Positions 12,772 to 24,758 are shown, counted from the stretch's first letter. The stretch: 47,074 nt of DNA from Spongospora subterranea f. sp. subterranea (GCA_049724395.1 JAUGWO010000279.1:1-47074), one strand, 5' to 3'. Translations and numbers: made by a program. Notes: generated from the sequence alone by a model not told the origin.

Positions 12772-15208
12772 ATGAGCGTATCTGATCCCGCTGCGGCGCC
12801 ATCAAGCGGGAATCTTATGAACAGAGGCGTGTACCAGAAACAATGTCAACAGATGGCGGCTGCCACGCGATCTTACCAGCAGTTGCACAAAAAGCTTGTT
12901 TCGTATAAAAAGTCGAGCGTTGCGGATGGGACAGCGATCCGGAAGCATGATGGGTATGCCGACAGAATCAACACCTTGCGTGAGGCGAACGACCCGGTTG
13001 TTGAGTTCGGTGTCTGGTAATAGGCGGTGCGGGAGAACGGACGGGACGGGTTGGTGGCCGGGGGACTAGAGCAAACGAATGGAACGAACGAGTCGACCGG
13101 CTTCATTGGAAGTTATCGGAATTACCAAAAATTGCAGCTTTGCCCTATCAGGGAGATCAAACAAACTAGGTTGCTGAGACCACAGAACCATCGATATGTC
13201 TCCGGATTATCACAAAAACAGATACTCAGTGGGATTGTCTGGACTCCAAACACGAAGGAAAACGCGTTAGCCGAGTTGGAGCAACACGATCTTGAATCAG
13301 TGGCTGAGATGGTCACGGCATTCGTTGCCCGAAATTCATTCAGGAACCGGCGATTCGCGGCCGCGATGGAGGCGGTCCAGCCTGGCAATGTTCGGCTGTT
13401 GATCACGGGCGGCGACAACATGCTGGGTCGCGGGGTCCAGCTGACGGCCTGGCACCAAACGCCCGACGAGGACGTCATCACCGACACGTTGCCCGCCCGT
13501 CAGTACATGCTCATGGCGCTACACAAGAGTGAGGGTCCGTTACGCGACGTGCCTCTGCCCGAAATCCAGCGACGCAACCGCCACGGGCGGTATCTCTGGG
13601 GGGGGATTACCTCGGGCTTCGGTTCGATCCGCCGCCCGATCTGCGTCTGTTCAACCTGGAAACGGCCGTCACGGAAACGATCGATAATGACGACGTGCCG
13701 AAGTCCAAGGGGATCAATTACCATCTGCACAGTGCGAATTTGCCCGAGCTAATGCGCGCCTATGATGAGGAACGCCATGGAGGATCGGAACGAATTCCTT
13801 ATGTCATCTCATTCGCCAATAACCATGTCAGAACCGAATTCCAGGGATTGTTGTAGTGTTTTCAACGTTCAACAGCGTTTTGTTCATGATTGAACGTAAA
13901 CAGTCAATATAGATTTGAACTGCTCTTCTTTGAATATCGTTTTGAAGTTTTGGGTTTGTCCATCCTGAACGGTCCTGATCTCGTTCTGAACAGGCGCTGG
14001 ATTTCGGGAAGACGGCGTTTGTCAACGAGACAATCCCATTACTACGCGGCGGATTCAACATGATTGGCGCCGGGATCGACTGGGATGACGCGGCGCGCCC
14101 CTTCCAGACCGAAATACGCGGCACACCGATCCAGATATTCGCCGCCGCCACCGCCTGGTAATTGTGCTTTCCGATGTTTTGCGATTGCCGACCAGGCTCA
14201 GCACTTCGACCACTTTTGCTAAAATCCATTTTCGTGTCTTGTTCATGTCGTATTCGGTTCTACTCCATTGAATGAGCTGTTGTTTCGTCATCGCGCTCTC
14301 GCGCGTTTTTTGCCGTTCGGTCGTGGTGGTTCGCAATGATTTGAAATTACGTTGTGAGTTTAGTTCTGGAACTCCTCGGTCGTGGTCGGCAGGAGGAACC
14401 GTCCCCGGGCTGTTTTGGCTGCCGGGTCTGACGTCGATCGCGGCCGCTGACGAGGCGTTCGAGGTGCTGAGCTACGTGTTCCGGCAGTACGACTCGGATT
14501 TGCCAGGGAAAAACAGGACCCCGTCTGGCGTTGATCGCGCGCCGGGTTCGAAGGGGATTCGCATTCTGTCCATTCATTGGGGACCCAATTGGGCATATCG
14601 CCATTCGCCCAACGATGGTCAGGAATTTCGCCGGTATTTGGCACGTCGCCTTATCGATGTCGGTATTCGCTCGCTCTTTGTTGTTCTCAACGAAATCGCC
14701 CATCAATGTGATTTTGGTTTTTCAACAAAGTGAATTTCCGTCGTTCCGAATTTCGTTGATTTCTTTTCGCTTTCAGGAGCTGAATGTTGATCTGATTTAC
14801 GGTCATTCGTCGCACCATGTTCGCGGTCTTGAACTGCACCACGATCGGCTGATCATATACGGGGCGGGCGACCTGGTCAACGACTACGAGGGGTTCGAGA
14901 ACCCCGGCGACGAGCTGTTCTCGCCGTTCGGCTCGCTGTTCGTGGTCGACCTGACCAGCGACGGGAACCTGTTCAGCCTGGGCATGATCCCCATGTTCAT
15001 GGACCGGCTGCGGGTCAGAAGACTAACGACGTCGTCGTATATTCACAGCCCCGAGCTGCGCGCCATGTGCCCGCTCTACAACTCCATCCAGGGATTCCAC
15101 AAGTTCGTCAACCACATGTCGTTTCTGGACGCCGGTGGCCACCGCGCCGCATTGCGACTTCGCACAGATAGATGGATTGACGGAGATAAAATTCTCGTTT
15201 ATCCATAA
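12772..15208 (+). CDS. CapA-like metallophosphatase (poly-gamma-glutamate synthesis family)
   Basis: The recognisable domain runs from about 13395 to 15208 and keeps the family's metal-site motifs in order: GGDNMLGRG, LFNLETAVT, SFANNH, ILSIHWGPNW, YGHSSHH and GDLVNDYEG. The relatives nearest in style are fungal and other eukaryotic CapA proteins of unknown substrate. Introns that join the frame are 13827-13993, 14158-14363 and 14659-14776; the last exon ends in TAA at 15206. The start is uncertain: the ATG at 12772 joins in frame if 13010-13069 is an intron, otherwise the first in-frame ATG is near 13309. One oddity is the run of eight Gs at 13598-13605, which puts the NLE motif in a different frame from GGDNMLGRG; nine Gs would restore continuity, so sequence error or a real break are both possible. 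No signal peptide or membrane segment is evident. Confidence 0.75.
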
Positions 15209-16551
15209 AGCAAAACCAAATCCCCCTTTTGTGGTTGTCTAATGTTGGTGTGATCAATAAGGAATCGCCGGACTGGTTTTTTGTGAAAAGGACTTCATCA
15301 TGGAATGGCGACAGGATAGCGGGGACGCAAGTCGAGGTGAATGGGTTATGAACGGCGATGGCGGTCGTTCCCCGAAACGTACGTTGCCAAACTGGAAGGT
15401 GACGATAAGACCTATTGATCCTCGGATTTTCATCGGCCGGGTCGCCCTAACCCGCTCGTTTTCGTTGTGAAATGAACGACGACGAGAAGACGATGTAGAG
15501 ACACCCGAGTGGCTGCACAGCTGTCTCTCCAGAGCTGGCTGTGGTTTTAAATTCTGCCGGTTCGCCACCGCCTATCAGGTTAAAAGGACAAGGCAACTCT
15601 ACTCGTTGGTATATTGACGTTTTCGACTGCCGGCGAAGGTGATTATCACGAGCGATCAAGCGTGTAGGTCGTGCATTCGGCGAAATGTTTCTGCCATCGA
15701 GCCTCGAAGTTCAAAAATGGTGGTCTGTGTCTCAACGAATCGCCGCAAGATGAGTAGAACGGTGACACCGAATATCAAAGATATGATTTGGGGGTGACAG
15801 CGGTATGGGTAGAGATTCTGCCTGGCTGAGAGTAAATGGTTCATGAGAAATTTCAACTGAATTGTGCTATCTTCAATGAAGAATTTGCAGGGTTCAGTAT
15901 CAGAGGAACCGTGGAGAATGGCTCGTGATTTTTTGCTAGCCGAGCTGAATGGAAAATTCACAGAGAAGCGACAGGCAAATCATTGGCAACGTAGCGATTT
16001 TTATGATTTCATAGACAACACTTGAAAGGAGGCCTGAAGCTTATGGTGTTCGGGGTCCTGATATCGTCAGACGGAACAAAAAACGGAAGTGCTATGCAGT
16101 GACTGAAGCCAAACCGCGCTTATAGCGATGGCAGATTAACGCAAACGCGCGAAACGATGTAATTTACAGAAACGTCGTAGTAAACACACATTCGTCGCTT
16201 GAACGTCTTCTATGTGAATCGACGGTGAAATCCAGCTCATCAGCAGGGTGTGACAGAGTCACAGAGAGGTTAAAAAAGCGCGCACATTTAGTACAGTTGC
16301 CCCTCTACTGTGCGATCGTCAGCCGCACGCGTCTGAGCGGCAGTCCAGAGATGAATATTGCATGAACATATGGGGGACTGGGCAGCGTTGACCCTCGGAC
16401 TCGTGTGTGCGTTTCTTGTGGACATCCCAAGTGGTTTTTTTTTGCTGGGCCTCCGTTCCCTTTTTTCTGACAACCAGATCCACAGCGATCGCGCCTGTAT
16501 TTCGGGCGGCAACCTGTTTCCCAGGGGTCAATCGACCGACGCTGATTCACC
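15209..16551. other. Intergenic; unassigned small open frames
   Basis: Two things stand out. A plus-strand 56-codon frame from about 15300 contains PNWKVTIRPIDPRIFIGRV. A minus-strand 101-codon frame at 15961-15656 has one possible membrane segment (IISLIFGVTVLLIL). Neither has a recognised family. The last ~250 bases before 16552 would hold the kinase promoter and 5' UTR. Confidence 0.3.
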
Positions 16552-18090
16552 ATGGCTACCGAGCCAGGCGACGGTGGCGTCATCGTCGGCGGGTGCCGCC
16601 TGGGCGCTAAAATCGGCTCCGGCTCATTTGGAGAGATCTTTCTCGCCGTAAATGTCCAAACGGGGGAAAAGTTTGCCGCCAAATTGGTGAGTTGAGTGCT
16701 GTGATGGACCTCACTGGAACACCAAAATCTCATCAGGAGCCGCTAAACGCCAAAAATTCTCAATTGTTCTATGAATATAAAGTTTACAAGACCATCAAAA
16801 AAGGAATGGGCGTTCCAAAAGTGCATTTCTATGGAATCACATCATCGCACAACGTTATGATCATGGATTTGTTGGGCCAAAGTCTCGAAGGCCTTTTCAA
16901 CATCTGCTCGGTACGGTCATCACAATTTCCAAGTGTTCTCCATCAGTGCGACCTCACGCCGTCTGCTCCAGAGGAACTTCTCCATGAAAACGATTCTGAT
17001 GTTGGCCATTCAACTTGTATTTGCGGAAATCGTCAACCGATGCGAAATCGATTTAGCGACTCTGTTGTGGTATAGATTGATAGGATTGAGTATCTTCACG
17101 GAAACCTGTTCTTACATAGAGACATCAAACCGGATAACTTTCTGATTGGTAGGATTCAACGAATTTGCTGGAAATAGGGTCTTGATTATGTCTTTCAGGG
17201 TCAAAACCCATAGACTCGCACGTTATTTACATGGTGGACATGGGGCTTTGTAAGAAGTACAGGGACGTAAAGAGCAAACGACATATTCCCTATCGTTCCA
17301 ACAAGAAGTTAACTGGCACGCCTCGATATGCTAGCATTAATACTCACAACGGGTCTGAGCAGGTAACTGCTTTCCAACATGTCGATTGCCATGATAATTT
17401 GTTGTAACTACATAGGGGAGAAGGGACGATCTGGAATCACTGGGATATATATGCTCATGTATTTTAGTCGGGGAACGCTTCCATGGCAGGGCCTTAAAGC
17501 AGCAACGAAACAAGAAAAATACGACAAAATTGGGAAGAAGAAGCTGGAAACCCCTATTGATGAACTCTGTAAAGATTCGCCACGTACCTATCAATTTTTT
17601 GCCACTTTTGGTTTCGCTGCTGATGTTTAGTCTAGATGAGTTCGCCACGTATCTCAAATATTGCTCAAAACTAGCATTCTCAGAAAAACCAGATTATTTT
17701 TTTCTCAAAAGTCTTTTCGATTCTTTGTTTCGGAAACAAGGGTACGAATATGATTGGATCTACGATTGGGATGACCTTGCCGCACATGAGCTGTACGTCC
17801 AGCGTCTAACTTCCGCGAAGTTACGTCAATCGCCATCGGAAATTGGCTTGGCGCAAGTGCGAGAAGAACTTGAGCAGGTCAAGGTAGACCGCGATCAGTA
17901 TAAGGCGAAATGCGCCGACCAGGAGCGCGTAATTGCTGGCCTTACTGAACAAATCAACAGGCCCCTTGTCGCGGCCAAGTTTGTGAAAGCACCATCGACA
18001 TGTACTACTGATTCTCCAATAATCAGTCGGCCCCTGCGCAAGCGTGGACGACGCGTCCTTCCAAAAGACGAAAATTTGAGTGATGAGTAG
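16552..18090 (+). CDS. Casein kinase 1 family serine/threonine kinase
   Basis: The seven-exon model joins in frame: 16552-16686, 16737-16910, 16972-17016, 17076-17148, 17199-17362, 17416-17583, 17636-18090; introns are 50-61 bases. It encodes about 404 residues. The glycine loop is [11 protein letters not shown], the lysine is in FAAKL, the catalytic loop is [13 protein letters not shown], and the CK1 signatures [31 protein letters not shown] and [12 protein letters not shown] follow. The usual DFG reads D-M-G ([11 protein letters not shown]). A charged, partly coiled tail ends with a basic patch ([10 protein letters not shown]) that may direct nuclear entry. Within exon 6 an AT repeat (about 17451-17460) carries two bases more than the family frame needs, shifting frame between LESLGY and LMYF; this may be a sequence error or a real lesion. 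CK1 enzymes phosphorylate acidic or primed substrates in nucleus, cytosol and at membranes. Confidence 0.9.
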
Positions 18091-18140
18091 CCTGTTTTCC
18101 TTGTATATTAATCTGATATCCTAACTATCGCCAATTCCAA

Positions 18141-18146
18141 AATAAA
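18141..18146 (+). terminator. Polyadenylation signal of the casein kinase gene
   Basis: AATAAA lies 51 bases after the kinase stop codon, in AT-rich sequence and just before the stop of the convergent CCZ1-like gene at 18183. Confidence 0.5.
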
Positions 18147-18182
18147 TGCATCTATTATATTGTCTGATCCCTACGTTCGTCG

Positions 18183-19922
18183 TCATTCGTGCAGCGTTCG
18201 GCGCACGTTGTCGTATATCTCCTGAGTCAGGATAGCGATGCCTGATTCGACAACCGTGCTGTACAATACCGATAAATGGACGCTGCCCTTCACCACATGA
18301 TGATAGATATACTCGTCTCCTGTCAGGGTTAGCTGTGAGATACTATTCCTCCCGACCATGGTCCTTTTCATCATCGTTATGTTCAGCGTACGGTGATGTC
18401 ACCGTTCTTACTTTGCATTAGCGAAAAACCAACGAAATGCTTGAGATACCACCTCGTTCCGGCCGCCGTCAATGCGAAATGATGGCGCCACTACCTTCCC
18501 AGATTTGGCATCGTAATACAAAAAGGCCAATGTATCCAATCCTAAACCATCACTTGACTAATCCCGCAAAGTATTCTGTAAAATCCTGTAATTCACCAGT
18601 AAAATCTCTCAAGAGTATTGGAGGCTCCTCCTTTGGTAGTTGATACACATCGTCCTCTAGATTCACTTCCAGGTGCTCCAGGTATGGCGCCAGCTCACTA
18701 AATGCAGCCGTGATATGGATGAACACGCACAGAGTCATACTGTTGATCTGGACAAGGACCTGCCCACACATATCGGGAATTTCGTTACCAACAGCCAACG
18801 GTTACCGGCGCGATTCGTTACCATGCTCTGTGCACGATTATCCACAAATACCGGAATTGACCTGACCGCGCACGACCGCATTGGTCGCGCCATAATCTGC
18901 AATGGGGAATAAGGGGCACGACAGAGCGTAACATTGAGTCGACTGCTGATGGGACAGTACGTGTTGTAACAGCATCTTGGACGGGCGCACTTCCAGTCGA
19001 CGATGCAGCACCGATTGGCCGATTAACATGACTGACCCATAGACGTTGTGGTTATCCTCAAGACTCGATAACAATCTGACACATTTCTCAGAAAGTGTTT
19101 TCTCACATCTCAGAGTCAGCAAAACTTAATGCGAAATCATCATTGAAATGGTGAAACCGTTTCTGAAACGAGAACTACCGATCCAATGTCGCAAACGCAC
19201 GTGGCGTCAGCGGTACACACGGAACGCCATTTACGAACGATATCAGATTGGTTTGACGTCCGAGAACGTCCCGGATGATGTCAGCCACGCCCTCGAATAT
19301 ACCGGGATCCTGCGAAACATTGTCGAACGTCCCGATATAAAATTTCATCGTCTGTCTGACGGCGGAAATTGCATCGGATAGAACCTAGCGACACGTGGAC
19401 ATTTGAGGTGCATTCCGCAATCAAAATCGATGAACTGACCGATGGAGGAGTGTTCCTAGCTCCTTGGGCGATCAGCATGTAGACGCCGAGTTCCAGGAAA
19501 AAGAAATGCATATCGGAGATGATGAGTTCGGACATGGCGTCGTCGCTTTCCGAGTCCCTCGACTGGCGGTCGTCTTGGGTCGATGGTCCCAACGCCAATC
19601 CTCCACCGATATCTTCGTGGCGCTTCGATCCACCCTGGCCAGGATCGCGACGATTCATGAACGAGAACAGGGTGGTCGACGACGACTTCAAGCCTTGGAC
19701 GAAATCCGGCGTCAATTGCCGCTCGGAATCTGGGGCGAATGGGGCTGTGAGTATCGAACAATGTCGATTTCAAAATGATTGAAATGCGACCATATGACGA
19801 CTTCAATGGAAAGACGAGCGATTGCGGAAACAACCTGATGTACTTCAAAACTTACAATTGGCTGATAAGAGACATTTGCCTGACCGATGGAAAACGAAGA
19901 AGTTCTCCAATATGGCCGGCAT
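18183..19922 (-). CDS. CCZ1-like tri-longin protein (Rab7 exchange factor subunit family)
   Basis: An eight-exon model keeps frame at every junction: 19922-19856, 19744-19440, 19384-19179, 19108-18961, 18896-18822, 18759-18597, 18541-18412, 18363-18183, giving 424 residues against about 480 in human CCZ1. Three longin-type blocks appear in order: LENFFVFHRSGKCL then HFFFLELGVYMLI; VYGSVMLIGQSVLHRRLE; and LDTLAFLYYDAKSGKVV with a final SVHLSVLYSTVVESGIAIL. Residues 135-190 (VRQTMKFYIGTFDN...GVPCVPLTPRAF) line up by eye with the human CCZ1 stretch around its NGTF and SFFPLDKM. MON1, FUZ and HPS4 share this fold, so the exact member is not certain. CCZ1 with MON1 activates Rab7 on late endosomes and autophagosomes. 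The first intron begins GTAAGT. Convergent with the kinase, stop codons about 90 bases apart. Confidence 0.6.
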
Positions 19923-22700
19923 ACCTTGGTCCCACTGGCGATACCGGGTCAGCACTACCTTAGGAGAATGTGGTCGCCCAAATCCGAGTCAATTGTGGTA
20001 CACTGATGGCGATCAATGACAACTTGTACGACATTATGAGCTCGGTATTTTTCGTTCGATTGATATTTGGGAACCGCAAAGTGCTCATGAGCTGTTCATT
20101 GCTCGTCATTTAATTGCTGTCTGAAAGCAAAAAATTGGCAGTTCCAAAAACCGAATTTGCATCTTATATATACCTATTTGGGGTTTTGCGATAATCTCCA
20201 ATCCCAGAGCCCACTGAAATTCAGAAAAGACCACCGGAGAATATTTGGCAGTCGATCCATCTCTTCAATAACATCGGTGCGCTGATAAATGAAATCGAAT
20301 CTGTTAGTAGGAATTGAACCCAATGCTAATGACAACGCTATCGATGTAAAAAGTTGTGATGTTGTCCCTTGTATTCGCTTTTGAAAAGACACGTCTCTAA
20401 TCTCTGTAGTTTCAACCTTTCCTCTCGCTCCTTTTGTTTTCTCACCATTCCGACCTCAGCGACCGAGCGGCAACTAACTAAGAAATGCGATAAATGACAT
20501 GAAAATGAACCTTTCAATGTTCAAGCTCTCCTTTGAGAAAGCTTCTTCAAAACTTTCGTTCTGGATTTCAATGGCCCATCATTGACGACGATCGCTAGAA
20601 GAATCCTATAGCTGCCCTCGATACTTCTCCAGCGCTTGCAAAGATGATTTCCAGTTTCCATGGCTGGAGCAACAAACTGTTGTGGTAACTGCGTTCCGAA
20701 AGAAGTTTTCCACTGGACCTTTCCGATATACTGATATTGTGAGGAAGGGATTCTGGTTATGCACAATGCACTGGATCAAATCCTGTTTGTTTTTTTTAAA
20801 AATGCTGTTAATTGTATTCTGCCCAGAGCTTTGAATCGGTGTTGGACAGCGAGTCGGGCAGGAGCTATACGATATCTGCTTGAAATGCTAGGACCTTTGC
20901 GCAAATGGGTTTCTGCTTCATAACACCTGAGGCGGGCAATCAACGCCCACTCAAGGACATGACTCTTTATTCGCACGACACGGTTCGTCCCCGTTGATCA
21001 GTTGTATCAGGAGGGCGACCATCATTTGTCTTCCTCGGCACAATCCGAGCGTGGCATCCCCTGCGACGCCATGCAATATTGCAATTCGACCTGTTTCGCG
21101 TATCTGTAGGAGTGGTCGTCCACATTCAATCCAGTGTTTTTCGAAAGCTACGCTGTCCATCGCTGAGTGTCTGGACCACTCTTACAGATACGTGAACCAG
21201 GTGGAATTGGATTATTCCATGATCTTGCTGGGGATTCCACTTCGATATATTCTCTGAGCTGCGTCCAGGACGACACCGTTTGTCAATAGTGGTCGCCGGA
21301 ACTCGCAGCCAGGAATCGCGCCTCCAACATGGATGCCGAAACATTTGGAATTCTTTGGAGCTTCACTTATCAAGAATTCAAAGGTATCAACACATGCGCG
21401 ATCGATACTGGCCTGAAGGCTATTCTAGTACTTCACGAATACGGAGGGTTGACCACGATTTCACTAGCATGGGTCGTGTTTCCGCCGCTTCAGGCAAACA
21501 TGTCTTTACTACAGGAAACAGTGAGGTTGCAGGGATATTGTGGTACCGGGCGGAGGAGGTAGTCGTACAAAGTAAACCGACAGACGCTCCATCAATTTTG
21601 TGATGCAGCAAGTGATGTTGAAGGGCACCGACGACTGATACGTTCGTGCATGGACTTTTGTCCAAGTTCTTGACTTCTTTGTCGCCGTGCTTTTTTCGTA
21701 AGGTGGACCGGCTGTTGGCAGTCAACAAGAGTTTCTTTTGGCTGGCTTTAATAGCTCCAAGAGAATCCTCCTTCGATTACGAGCTGGCTTGATCGGCAAT
21801 CAGGGCGACGTCGAGGATGATGCAGACTGTAGATCCGAGGGCAGTGTGTCTTCCACCACGATCCGGTACTCGTCGATCATGAGTTGTCTAGAGAGATTTT
21901 CGCGAGATGGTAATAACAACGACCCTCGCAAACTCTTGAAACCAGTGCTCGTTCTCGAAAAGCGAAGAAGGTGTCGCGGACTGGTAAACCGCACGAGCAA
22001 ACATGGCATGCAGACGTTGCATCTCATCACGCGACCAATAGTCGAAATGTTGACGTCCGTTGAAAACGTATCAAGAGTCGGCGACGAGAGGGGCGTAGAT
22101 TTGATGGTCGACGTCTCAAACGATGAGGAAGGAGTTGAAAACGGAGAGGACGCCACTATCTGTGATATTAAGGATGCCTGACGTTTGTTGGTGCCCCGAG
22201 ATCAAACATGACCGTAATCAAACTGTCCAAGGCCGGGAAGACGCTGTTTACAACCGTTCCTATGATCACGAAGCCGGCCAGCGGATGATATGGCGAGCTG
22301 AGCAATTCCAATACCAAGTTTTGTTATTTGAGCCGTCTACAAAATCGATTAGAGCTTTACAATGTGACCCGACACTATCCTATTTAAGGCCCATTCCTTT
22401 CTCTTGCAAGCAGCTGAAGGTGACCTTAAGGCAGAAACAAATGCTATGTGCCGACGACCTTTCTCCTGCCTGTTATTCGCCGGCGGGCCATCATCTGTGC
22501 AACTCAGACTGCCATCCTCTGTAGACGAGATCAAACCAGGAACCTCAACCCTGTCTGACCACAGTCCGACTTCTCGAGTTCAGCAAGATTTCGGTTGTCC
22601 AAATCGTGTCTTTCTGATCCAGGTCCGTTAGCGGATAAAGCGAACCCAGCAGCTGTTCACGAGTCGAGTGAGTTCGTCAAACAAAGTAATAAAAATTGAT
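19923..22700. other. Unassigned region with competing open frames on both strands
   Basis: The longest frames are 21738-22181 (plus, acidic end) and its antisense 22156-21800 (minus, serine/threonine-rich). Others are 21329-21562 and 21280-21603 (plus), 21728-21420 and 21160-20951 (minus), and 20766-20521 (minus). One or two short multi-exon genes are likely, because some frames look protein-like (for example VRKKH-type basic and GNSEVAGILWYRAEEVV stretches), but I could not find a splice model or family that settles the strand. Confidence 0.3.
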
Positions 22701-22732
22701 TCTGACCGTGATTCGGAGGGTTTGATATCCAT

Positions 22733-23110
22733 TCAAATGACTTCACAGACTTCCTTCACTCTGGGCATGCGCGTCTTTGGGAACAATTTTCTCTTCGCCT
22801 TTCCAAAACACATTACCGGATTATTCATGGACTTGTAATTGGCTCTGATCGTGTGGAATGTGTCAGTATTCATGATATGGATGTTGCATTGTTCGCAGAA
22901 CTCGACAGGACCGGTGCAAATGCGATCCTTCCCATCGGTTTTCATCATCAACCTGATACCATTGGTCTTGCGGTGTCCAAGGCGATGGTGCCGAAGCATG
23001 ATCTCTGTCTCTGCTAAGACAACCTTTGCAGCCTCCGACACAATCTTTCGTCGAACGTAGCCTACAGGGTTCGAAACCCAGCAAAACTGGGGGTTTCACA
23101 AGAATCCTAC
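22733..23110 (-). mobile_element. Fossil Ty1/Copia-like fragment (gag-pre-integrase region)
   Basis: The minus strand reads HHRLGHRKTNGIRLMM followed by a cysteine pair in VEFCEQCNI, the zinc-binding pattern at the start of Copia integrases. Only this part is recognisable. Broken and old. Confidence 0.65.
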
Positions 23111-23130
23111 TCCTCGACGCAAATAGGGGT
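23046..23130 (+). repeat. Dispersed repeat, copy 1 (second copy at 32346-32430)
   Basis: About 70 bases around ACAGGGTTCGAAACCCAGC match, at roughly three quarters identity, the sequence around ACAGAGTTCGAAACCCAGAC at 32360; both continue into CCTCGACGCAAA / CCCGACGCAAA. This copy adjoins the Copia-like fragment, so it may come from a non-coding end of that family. Confidence 0.55.
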
Positions 23131-23393
23131 GAATTGCATAATGTTCCCTCAACGATTGTGTGCCCATCCTTGTCAATATCTTAACGTCAGATATCATCTT
23201 TCGACCCTTTTAACCGCGGCTGCAACTGAAAACACGCCCGTGTCTCCCTTCATCATCTCTTGTTCCATACTCGGAACTGCACTAATTGGCTAATCCCATT
23301 CCTTTTGCCGGAATAACACTATGGTATTGTCACCAATCTAGATCTTGGTCCGACCTGATGGGTGATTGGTAATCCCATTTCGATCTCCAGTGC

Positions 23394-23681
23394 ATGTGCT
23401 TGGTGCATCCCGAGCAGCCTGGCCACGTACGCCTCTTAAACGATAGATTGAGTCTTCTGAAACCAAATGAATCAGCCGTGGATTTGTCCATTTCTGAATT
23501 CATGGCCAAGTTAGCTTTGGAACAAGGGTTGCAGCGTCGATGTCTGCTCCTGAGGCGTGTTAATTACATATTTCGAAAACTGCCGCCCATAAAATGTCTG
23601 CGATGGCTCAGCAAGCGACTTTGGTTGTATACCCTCACAATCTTCGTTGCTGATGGACATAGTTCGATTTCTGAGAACTGA
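23394..23681 (+). CDS. Hypothetical open frame, 95 codons
   Basis: The frame opens with ATG and contains NESAVDLSISEFMAKLALEQ, which looks protein-like. No family is recognised. It may be an exon of a longer gene or part of a decayed element, since fossil fragments lie on both sides. Low confidence that it is expressed. Confidence 0.25.
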   Translation: MCLVHPEQPGHVRLLNDRLSLLKPNESAVDLSISEFMAKLALEQGLQRRCLLLRRVNYIFRKLPPIKCLRWLSKRLWLYTLTIFVADGHSSISEN

Positions 23682-23899
23682 AAGTCAAACTCGGATTCTT
23701 ATCGTTAGTTCTGATGCTGGCTTCACGTCAAAGCTTTTGAGCTTCCTCTAAATTGCAGTTATGGCACCTTGGCGAACCTTCGCAAATGTAAATATGCCAC
23801 AGAAACGTTCCACGCGAGTAGTTCGGAATTGGTTCTCCTTTCCCGAGATTCTGACGAAATTGAAGTTTTTTCGTTTATAGTTGAGATAGGACTGAATGA

Positions 23900-24160
23900 C
23901 AAGTTCCGCTAATTCCTTTCGCCATTGAATGCACAAATGATATTCCGGTTGTTCTGGAATCCACTCCTGTATCAGAACTTATTCGTTCAGTTGAACTAGC
24001 TGTCGGAGATGCTAAGATTACATTCCCAACAGCAATTGACGTTGGTGCTAATTTTACTGTTATCAGGAGAAAATCGGTGGAAGGTTCAACCAACAGCCAA
24101 ATCCAGAAATTCGACAAGGATCAAGAACAATTTCCTTCGGGCGATGGACGGTCCCCCAAT
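23900..24160 (+). mobile_element. Possible fossil retropepsin-like fragment
   Basis: The plus strand reads AVGDAKITFPTAIDVGANFTVI, with part of this resembling the hydrophobic-hydrophobic-D-x-G-A core of LTR-element aspartic proteases. Only this short similarity is visible, so family and limits are uncertain. If real, it is broken and old. Confidence 0.3.
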
Positions 24161-24564
24161 CCAATCGCTTGTACTGGGGGACATTAGAATTGTTATTGGA
24201 AGCGTTGCGGTTTGCTCAATAACTCTGGCTGTACTTTTAAGGTCTTTGTTGGTCCCGAATACAAATTGATGACACGACGAGGTTTGATTTACTCTCGAAC
24301 AAGGACAACAACATATCATCATCAAAAAGTTGAATCTACAAATAGTTTTTGGCGTATTCATATTGCTTCCAAATTAATGGTTTCACAGCTTTGGAATCAA
24401 AGAGTTTTGATCATCTCATTCAACAGTTTGTCTTATCTGGTTGCGCAATCCGCCGCTCCTGGCTGCGATTAACAGAGGACCGCACATCTGCGATGAGAAC
24501 GAAAGGGAGGAATAGTGATAATTAAAATAACATGTTCGTTCTACTCGGGAACTATGTGTTTTCA

Positions 24565-24758
24565 ACCTAGAGAAACCGGAGATGTAGATCTGCCCTGAAC
24601 GCAATTCTATCTGTAGGGCCTGTCCACTCAAACGAGGAGCATCGCCAAACCCATCAACCACAACCTAGGGAAAACGGAGATGTAGATCTGCCCTGAACGC
24701 AATTCAATCTGCAGGGACCATCCATTCAAACGAGGAGCCATCGCCAAACCCATCAACC
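24565..24758. repeat. Tandem duplication, two copies of ~97 bp
   Basis: Copies at about 24565-24658 and 24662-24758 share GGAGATGTAGATCTGCCCTG and the end block CGCCAAACCCATCAACC, with around ten differences. No coding content is evident. It lies about 250 bases upstream of IRE1. Confidence 0.9.

Noticed and set aside
12772-15208. Bacterial contamination or very recent bacterial transfer for CapA
   Set aside because: The gene has several spliceosomal introns that join conserved motifs exactly, and its motifs are of the eukaryotic/fungal style.
23060-23080. tRNA gene (GGTTCGAAACCC resembles a T-arm)
   Set aside because: No acceptor, D-arm or anticodon arm can be folded around it, and the T-stem itself has a mismatch.
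24086-24361. Actin-related protein on the minus strand (DWIGGPSIARRK resembles the actin WIGGS motif)
   Set aside because: No other actin motif is found upstream, and the opposite strand gives an equally protein-like reading; a chance match is likely.
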